Assembly (NCBI GenBank): GCA_965262505.1
Contig: CBDHFM010000018.1
Span: 1 to 64,000 of the forward strand
Origin: JACPPO01 sp965262505
GTDB lineage: Bacteria; Acidobacteriota; Vicinamibacteria; Vicinamibacterales; UBA2999
Direction: 5' to 3'
Length of the DNA stretch: 64,000 nt
Shown in pieces: positions 59,625-64,000 of this stretch. The notes under the pieces are model-generated. The model was not told the DNA's origin and ran no database searches. It was given only the letters and a program-made list of their open reading frames with translations. The position numbers were made by a program, and so were the translations under genes. Position 1 is the first letter of the stretch, and every line of letters starts with the position of its first letter.

Positions 59625-60240
59625 TACAGGTCTAAATAACGGGATCCGATCTGAATGTCCATACCTACACCGACCTGCGGAAAGACTCGATACCACCTGT
59701 GCGGCGAGTTGTCCACGCACCGCTGTTCTTCCCCCTCCGCGAAGTCCACACGGTACCGTCCGTCTGGCTCTCGCTGAACCGGTTCACACCCAGCCACGCA
59801 GGAACGGTCCGTGAACTTCCAGTACCCGAGTCCGAGAAGTAGGTGTGGAGACACCCGCGCATGCTCCAACAATCGCCAGTACAGCGCCGCAACGCTGACC
59901 TGTCCCACACAGGTTCACACGACGGCGCGCTGTACGGTGATTGTCTGCCCCTGACGTTCTTCTCCGCGGAAATCTTGGTAAATGAGGTCTCGCCGGCGGT
60001 TGTGCACGTAGTCCACCTGGAGGCGGAACTTTTTCGTTCCCCACGTCACCCAACCGCCGGGCGGTGTACAGCAGGACTCCCTGTGCACGTACACCGTGAA
60101 CAGCGGCGAGACGCTGATGCCCACGTCGCCCCACGACGGCGTCGTGGTTCCCTGCGCGTGGACAGCCCGCGCCGCCGCGCTACCCGCCCGCGCCGTGGCA
60201 ATCAGGACAAGCCGGATCGTTAACGCGCCGCCGCGCCGTA
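59625..60240 (-). pseudogene. Outer-membrane beta-barrel-like protein with an in-frame stop
   Basis: The frame starts with a signal-like stretch (IRLVLIATARAGSAAARAVHAQG) and continues WGDVGISVSPLFTVYVHRESCCTPPGGWVTWGTKKFRLQVDYVHNRR. A TGA at 59915-59917 follows QTITVQRAVV; the same frame then reads VSVAALYWRLLEHARVSPHLLLGLGYWKF and HRWYRVFPQVGVGMDIQIGSRY. Alternating strands and YW/VGVG patterns suggest a small beta-barrel or secreted protein. The frame seems to leave the family after about 59650. Confidence 0.5.
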
Positions 60241-60296
60241 GGCTGCGACCGGAGGGGGGGTCTCTCATCTTTCCTTGTAGCTGGCGTCCTCAAGCA

Positions 60297-60518
60297 ATGC
60301 TCGCCTACAATCCAGAGAATATGACCGAAGACGAACGAGAACACCTGCTCAGCACGGTGGGCCAGGCGCACGCGGGCCTGTCCGAGGTGGCTCTCAAGTT
60401 GCGTTTGGGATTGCCACCGAAAACACCGGTGCTCAAGACCGCGATCAAGGCCGAGCGGGTGGCCTTCGATCTCAAGCGCTCGCTTCAACGGCTCGAGGTG
60501 AAGGACGTTAACCTATAG
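60297..60518 (+). CDS. Hypothetical protein, 73 residues
   Basis: A small helical protein: MTEDEREHLLSTVGQAHAGLSEVALKLRLGLPPKTPVLKTAIKAERVAFDLKRSLQRLEVKDVNL. ATG 60297 (MLAYNPEN) or 60321 (MTEDERE) may start it. It lies 8 bp before the next gene on the same strand and is probably co-transcribed with it. No family is recognised. Confidence 0.5.
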   Translation: MLAYNPENMTEDEREHLLSTVGQAHAGLSEVALKLRLGLPPKTPVLKTAIKAERVAFDLKRSLQRLEVKDVNL

Positions 60519-60525
60519 TGAACAC

Positions 60526-61251
60526 ATGCAAGATCGATACGCTGGGGATGTCGGGGACTTCGGCAAGTTCGCACTGCTCCGCGCTCTCTGTAGAGGCAGG
60601 TCCCTCGGTGTCTGCTGGTACCGCACGGACGCCGCTGAAGAAAAGAACAACGACGGTCGGCACTTGGACTACCTCCGAAAGAACGAGCGGTTCGAGTACC
60701 TGGACCCTGAGGTCTTCAACGGCCTGAAGAGATTCGTCGAGTCGTTTAGGGTCGATCCACGTCGCCGATCAGTAGCCCACCTTGAGAAGTTGGGACTGCT
60801 TCCGGATACGGCTCGTTTTCATAAGGCTCTGTGCCCGACAGGCGCGGCGAACAGTGACCAGCGCCGAGCATGGGCGACGGGGATGACTGAGGTGATGGAC
60901 GGCGCTCAGCTCGTCTTCCTTGACCCGGACAATGGACTGGAAACCGCGTCGCCTAACCACAAGAGCGTTCTGTTCTCTGAATTGAAATCCCTGAGATCGC
61001 CCAGCCGGGCACTACTCTTTTACCAACACCAGACTCGGCGCAAAGGTGGTGCTCGCTCGGAATCCGATCACATCCGCAGTCGCCTTGAGAGGCACACGGA
61101 CAGTCGTGATGTCGTGGCGGTTCGCCTCAAGCCCTACTCGTCCCGCTTCTACTTTCTGCTCGACGCTGATAAGGCGCTGCGTGACAGACTAAGAGCCTTT
61201 GCCGATCGCTGGTCCTCTGAGTGCGAGCCGTTCTTATCGCATCGGTCTTGA
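60526..61251 (+). CDS. Conserved hypothetical protein, 241 residues
   Basis: It starts MQDRYAGDVGDFGKFALLRALCRGRSLGVCWYRTDAAEEKNNDGRHLDYL and contains QLVFLDPDNGLE and SRALLFYQHQTRRKGG. I recognise this as a widespread uncharacterised family (..RY.GD.GDFGK..LLR.L...L.V.WY, then LDPDNG), often found in defence or mobile contexts. The LDPDNG motif resembles methyltransferase-like or PIN-like acidic motifs, but activity is not known. The short upstream gene is likely in the same transcript. Confidence 0.7.
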   Translation: MQDRYAGDVGDFGKFALLRALCRGRSLGVCWYRTDAAEEKNNDGRHLDYLRKNERFEYLDPEVFNGLKRFVESFRVDPRRRSVAHLEKLGLLPDTARFHKALCPTGAANSDQRRAWATGMTEVMDGAQLVFLDPDNGLETASPNHKSVLFSELKSLRSPSRALLFYQHQTRRKGGARSESDHIRSRLERHTDSRDVVAVRLKPYSSRFYFLLDADKALRDRLRAFADRWSSECEPFLSHRS

Positions 61252-61378
61252 CCTCATCTTGGGCAACGTAAAACACTTCTGGGAATTCGCCCTCAAGCGC
61301 GCTGTGAGTCTCCGGTGTGATCCGAGATGACAGCCTGCCAGGATGCTGAAGAAGTCGGTGCAATGGACGATATCAGAC

Positions 61379-61790
61379 TCATGGCAACGAACCGTGCCGG
61401 GGTCTCCTGTGCGGCACCGGCGGCCACCAGTTGCCCGGGAAGAGTCCGCCGCCGTTAACCCGTGCCGTTAGGGACACGTCGCCACGAGGGGGCCGCATTC
61501 GCACGAGGTTGTAGGCGGTCGCCGCGAAGGTCACGATCCAATCGACGACCGCCCCGGCCCGATGGCGTAGCGTCCGCAGTCCGCCAACCGTCTTCAGCTA
61601 GCCGAAGACCTGCTCGACCAACGTCCGCTTCCGTTGACTGACGTGGTAACCGGGATGCCGGGTGGTCCGGCCGTCGATGGCGCTGTAGCGGATCTTCTGC
61701 GCAATGTGCGGGGTCACCGCCAGCGCCTGGACCTCGTCGACGAAGCGCGTTAAAACGATCACACGGCGCGCGCCGGTGTTAACCGAGGTT
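61379..61790 (-). pseudogene. IS5-family transposase relic
   Basis: The minus-strand frame reads FVDEVQALAVTPHIAQKIRYSAIDGRTTRHPGYHVSQRKRTLVEQVFG, then TAG (about 61599) where family members have Trp, then LKTVGGLRTLRHRAGAVVDWIVTFAATAYNLVRM. This is the C-terminal third of an IS5/IS1182-type DDE transposase (..EE.FG..KT.G..R..R.RG). The 5' part is absent. It is inactive. Confidence 0.7.
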
Positions 61791-61857
61791 CGCCGAGGCG
61801 GGAAGGTCGTCGACCCAGAGTCGCTCCTGCGGCATGAGAATCGACACGACGAGCGCC

Positions 61858-62778
61858 TTACAGGTCTTCCCCGGAGAAATAATCCTCGTCGATCCGGTTG
61901 ACCGTATACCGGATCCGGGTGCGTACGCCGATCTCGTGGACAACCATGAGACGCGCGAGTTCCGCCCCGTCGATCAGGACGATGCGCTTCGGACTCTTGG
62001 CCACATAGTCCGTCGCTGACCGCGTGAACCCGGCGGTGGTCACGAACACGCCCTTGGTCGTGTTCGCCGCATCGATCGCCCCGGCGAAGTTCCGAAGGTC
62101 GCCTTCACTCACGGTGGTGCCGGCGGCGTATTTCTTGGCCTGGAGATACACCTCATCCAGCCCGAGCGCGTCTTCCCGGATCGTGCCGTCGATGCCTCCG
62201 TCACCCGTCCGCCCCGTCACCTGGCCTCGCGCGGCGTCGCCCCCGCCATAGCCCATGGCGATCAGGAGATCCACCACCACGCGTTCGAGAAACGCAGAGG
62301 GCTCGGCCCGCACTCGATCCAGGAGATCGGCCTCCAGCGATTGATGTAATTGCGCGGCGGCATGGTCCAATGCTTCCTCCGGTGTATCCACCGCATCGTC
62401 CGGCCGCGTGGGTGCGGAATCCTGGTTCTTCGACGGCGCCTTCCTCCACGCGACATACGCTGGGTAGTGACGAAGGAGTTGCATGTCGATCCGCGTCGGC
62501 GATTGGACCAGCAGTTGTTCGCCGGCCGCCGCCAGCCGGTAGACGCCACGCTGGACTTTTTCCACCAAACCAGATCTCTGCATATGCACGAGTGCCCAGC
62601 CAACCCGATTCGCGAACTTTGTCACCTTGCCGCTGGGCAGCAACTCGTGTAACGCCTCGGGCGTGCGCCCTTCGGCGGCCGCGACACGCTGGCGCACCTC
62701 GACCACCGACGTGTCCGCGCCGCCAGCGAACGCCGTGAGGGTTGAGAGCATGAGCGATTGAAAGTCAGGGACTGGCAA
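61858..62778 (-). CDS. mrr: Mrr-type restriction endonuclease
   Basis: This 306-residue protein has the Mrr N-terminal winged helix (LPSGKVTKFANRVGWALVHMQRSGLVEKVQRGVYRLAAAGEQLL, about residues 47-90) and the C-terminal PD-(D/E)xK-like nuclease: FLERVVVDLLIAMGYGGG, GDGGIDGTI (Asp197) and VYLQAKKY (Gln213, Lys215). It would cut methylated foreign DNA (type IV restriction). The frame is intact. It adds to the defence content with the GmrSD-like protein and CRISPR-Cas. Confidence 0.9.
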   Translation of the reverse strand: MPVPDFQSLMLSTLTAFAGGADTSVVEVRQRVAAAEGRTPEALHELLPSGKVTKFANRVGWALVHMQRSGLVEKVQRGVYRLAAAGEQLLVQSPTRIDMQLLRHYPAYVAWRKAPSKNQDSAPTRPDDAVDTPEEALDHAAAQLHQSLEADLLDRVRAEPSAFLERVVVDLLIAMGYGGGDAARGQVTGRTGDGGIDGTIREDALGLDEVYLQAKKYAAGTTVSEGDLRNFAGAIDAANTTKGVFVTTAGFTRSATDYVAKSPKRIVLIDGAELARLMVVHEIGVRTRIRYTVNRIDEDYFSGEDL

Positions 62779-62820
62779 TGAGTCTTCCTCCGTTCTGTCT
62801 ACACCACCGGGGGCTAGACG

Positions 62821-63060
62821 TCACGCGGACGACTCGACGGGAGCCACCACGATCGCCCCGATCCGTCTGGCGGTGTCGGTGAAATATTGGATTTCCTCTG
62901 GCGTGAGCGGACGGCCGAGGATGGTGCGTTCGCGGCAGGACAGCCATTTTTTGAGCACCTGGTAGCCACCGAGTTTATAGGTCCACACCTGGGCGGGGAT
63001 GTTGCGCCAGAAGGTGCGGGCGTTCAGGTAGATGTCGAACGTGCGCGGTATTGTTTGCCA
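62821..63060 (-). pseudogene. C-terminal fragment of a type ISP-like restriction/methylase protein
   Basis: The frame contains FDIYLNARTFWRNIPAQVWTYKLGGYQVLKKWLSCRERTILGRPLTPEEIQYFTDTARRIGAIV, which matches the extreme C-terminus of large adenine-specific methylase/ISP-type proteins (W..IP..VW.Y.LGGYQVLKKWLSYRE). The rest of that protein is missing; it joins unrelated SwmB-like text near 63050. Confidence 0.65.
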
Positions 63061-63390
63061 CCGACAGGCCCGTGAACGTCGCCGCCTCGTTGCCGGCCGC
63101 ATCCTGGATCGCGGGACTCGATCCGTCCTCCGGACCGAAGTAGCTCAACATCACAGCGTCCATGACCGCGACCGGCGAGGCCAGATGCAGGAACACGTGG
63201 TCGGAGTGTACCTCCACGTAGTCGACGGTCCGTTCCTCCGCAGAGCCTCCCCGCGGAGTGACGCGGACCTGGAAGTCTGTCGCTGCCGGGGTTGACCCTG
63301 AATCGATCTCCTCGTCGTATTCCAACCATAGAATCCACGCTTCCACTGCGTACCCCACCAAGGTAGGTTCGGTGGTATCGCTCTGGGTAT
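63050..63390 (-). pseudogene. SwmB-like adhesin repeat fragment
   Basis: The frame reads WLEYDEEIDSGSTPAATDFQVRVTPRGGSAEERTVDYVEVHSDHVFLHLASPVAVMDAVMLSYFGPEDGSSPAIQDAAGNEAATFTGLSVANNT, one repeat of the SwmB/bacterial Ig-like type (L.YDE.LD..S.P...DF.V.V, then L.L.SPV, then IQDAAGN.A). Such repeats form surface proteins. It is a single isolated unit joined to a methylase fragment on one side and a resolvase fragment on the other. Confidence 0.65.
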
Positions 63391-63429
63391 GCGCCTTCGG
63401 TACGAGAGACATTTCCAGATCGTGTACCG

Positions 63430-63702
63430 GTCGTTGGCGCCGCGGGTCGACAGGTTCTGCACGGTGTTGACCAGGTGGGCGAGGTTGCGGCCGAGGCGGT
63501 CGAGCTTCCAGACGACGAGTACGTCGCCCGTCCGGAGCGCGCGCACGCAGCTGTCGAGTCCCGTGCGGTCGTCGCGTACGCCAGACGCGAAGTCGTGGTA
63601 GACGTTGACGGCGTCGACGCCCTCGGCCCGCAGCGCGTCGCGCGGCGGGTCCAGCGACTGGGAGCCGTCCGCCTTTGAGACGCGAGCGTAGCCGATCAGC
63701 AT
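63430..63702 (-). pseudogene. N-terminal fragment of a second resolvase
   Basis: From ATG 63702 the frame reads MLIGYARVSKADGSQSLDPPRDAL and DVLVVWKLDRLGRNLAHLVNTVQNLSTRGA, typical of Tn3-type serine resolvases with the catalytic Ser at YARVSK. It loses family likeness after about residue 88, where the C-terminal half and DNA-binding HTH should follow. The frame stays open into unrelated text to 63151, so a chimeric protein could be made but not a functional resolvase. Confidence 0.75.
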
Positions 63703-63703
63703 G

Positions 63704-63727
63704 TGTCGTAAACGGTCGTTTGCGACA
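63704..63727. repeat. Resolvase-site palindrome beside the resolvase fragment
   Basis: TGTCGTAAACGG and TCGTTTGCGACA form a near-perfect dyad directly upstream of the resolvase start. This is the form of a res subsite. It differs from the TGCANAACGG half-sites of the recombinase at 35 kb. Confidence 0.65.
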
Positions 63728-64000
63728 CGCAGGCGAGGGCGCCGTCCGGCACGCGTGCGCGGCCAGACGAAACGGAACCCCCGGCGGTATTCTTCCGTTG
63801 CGCGTCTGCACCGTCCTGCCACGCGGTGACCCGTTTGTGGCCGTACGAACCCGCGACGGCCACGCGCATGCCGACGCCGGCGCTGAGCGGGTCCGGTGTC
63901 AGCCCCAGCATTCGCCCCTTGCTCCTCTTGCCGGCCACGCGGCAGCCGGTTGTGTGCCGCACGGGATTCCCGACGGCCGATCGGATTCAGGCTTCGGTAG
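63728..64000. other. Window end with no recognised gene
   Basis: About 270 bp without a gene that I can support. Frames are open on both strands but show no family likeness. Confidence 0.4.

Noticed and set aside
59146..59917. TGA codons at 59146 and 59915 as selenocysteine or recoded stops
   Set aside because: No family with a selenocysteine at those places is recognised, no downstream insertion element is visible, and TAA/TAG lesions occur in other relics nearby.
1..64000. tRNA, rRNA or tmRNA genes
   Set aside because: I looked for tRNA-like cloverleaf text, especially near the recombinases, and for conserved rRNA words. None was seen, although a covariance search could find a divergent one.
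1..64000. A second CRISPR array
   Set aside because: The iteron arrays have 24-34-bp periods without unique spacers of constant length, so they are not CRISPR repeats.

Overview
The window is GC-rich, bacterial and strongly mosaic. It carries a plasmid initiator gene (repA), two separate ParA partition operons, iteron-like repeat arrays, a conjugative type IV secretion (T4SS) gene set, an antirestriction gene and many insertion-sequence and recombinase remnants. I read it as part of a large conjugative plasmid, or a plasmid-derived integrated element, of a high-GC Gram-negative bacterium. A TonB-dependent receptor and a secreted outer-membrane-like protein imply an outer membrane. The style of the hypothetical proteins suggests Acidobacteriota (Vicinamibacteria-like), but that is a weak inference and no rRNA or tRNA gene is visible to test it.

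Layout. 0-4.6 kb is a plasmid backbone: parA with a small partner, HicAB, repA, a VOC gene bracketed by a second copy of the repA 3' end, small genes and a 34-bp iteron array (A). 4.8-6.7 kb is a gene split cleanly by an IS3-family element. 7.1-9.6 kb holds small minus-strand genes and a decayed copy of the virD4-virB11 end of a conjugation operon. 9.6-12.5 kb has a repeat and hairpin cluster, a tyrosine recombinase, a 123-bp tandem repeat, iteron array B and a block that recurs at 39.4-40.2 kb. 12.9-15.3 kb has a DUF2442/DUF4160 pair, the second par operon and an HTH-type gene.

15.5-29.1 kb is a defence region: a broken IS256-family transposase, a GmrSD-like DUF262-DUF1524 protein, and a complete type I-E CRISPR-Cas locus (cas3, cas8e, cas11, cas7, cas5, cas6e, cas1, cas2, four repeats and three spacers), followed by a DnaQ-like exonuclease. 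29.1-35.7 kb is a cargo segment bounded by related dyads: a TonB receptor, a second IS3-family copy, an unknown 402-residue membrane protein and a serine recombinase. 36-39.4 kb has iteron array D, an unknown gene, a degenerate paralogue of a conjugation gene and iteron array C.

40.3-58.2 kb is one minus-strand conjugation operon. In transcription order it is: a 307-residue protein, two small membrane proteins, virB2, virB3, virB4, two tandem virB9 genes, virB10, a virB5/trbJ-like gene, a lipoprotein, virB6, virB8, a 317-residue unknown, virD4, virB11, a small gene, ardC and a nuclease. VirD4 carries a membrane module repeated about three times at exactly 300-bp intervals. No relaxase of a known family was recognised.

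58.3-64 kb is gene-sparse and decayed: a Cys-rich protein, a broken outer-membrane protein, two small plus-strand genes, an IS5-family remnant, an Mrr-type restriction gene and a junction of methylase, SwmB-like and resolvase fragments.

The most unusual signals are (1) three iteron arrays with one shared frame but different core sequences, (2) the internally repeated coupling protein, (3) tandem VirB9 paralogues, (4) a conjugation operon without a recognisable relaxase, (5) a stand-alone DEDDh exonuclease beside the I-E array, and (6) a cargo segment with serine-recombinase-like dyads at its edges.
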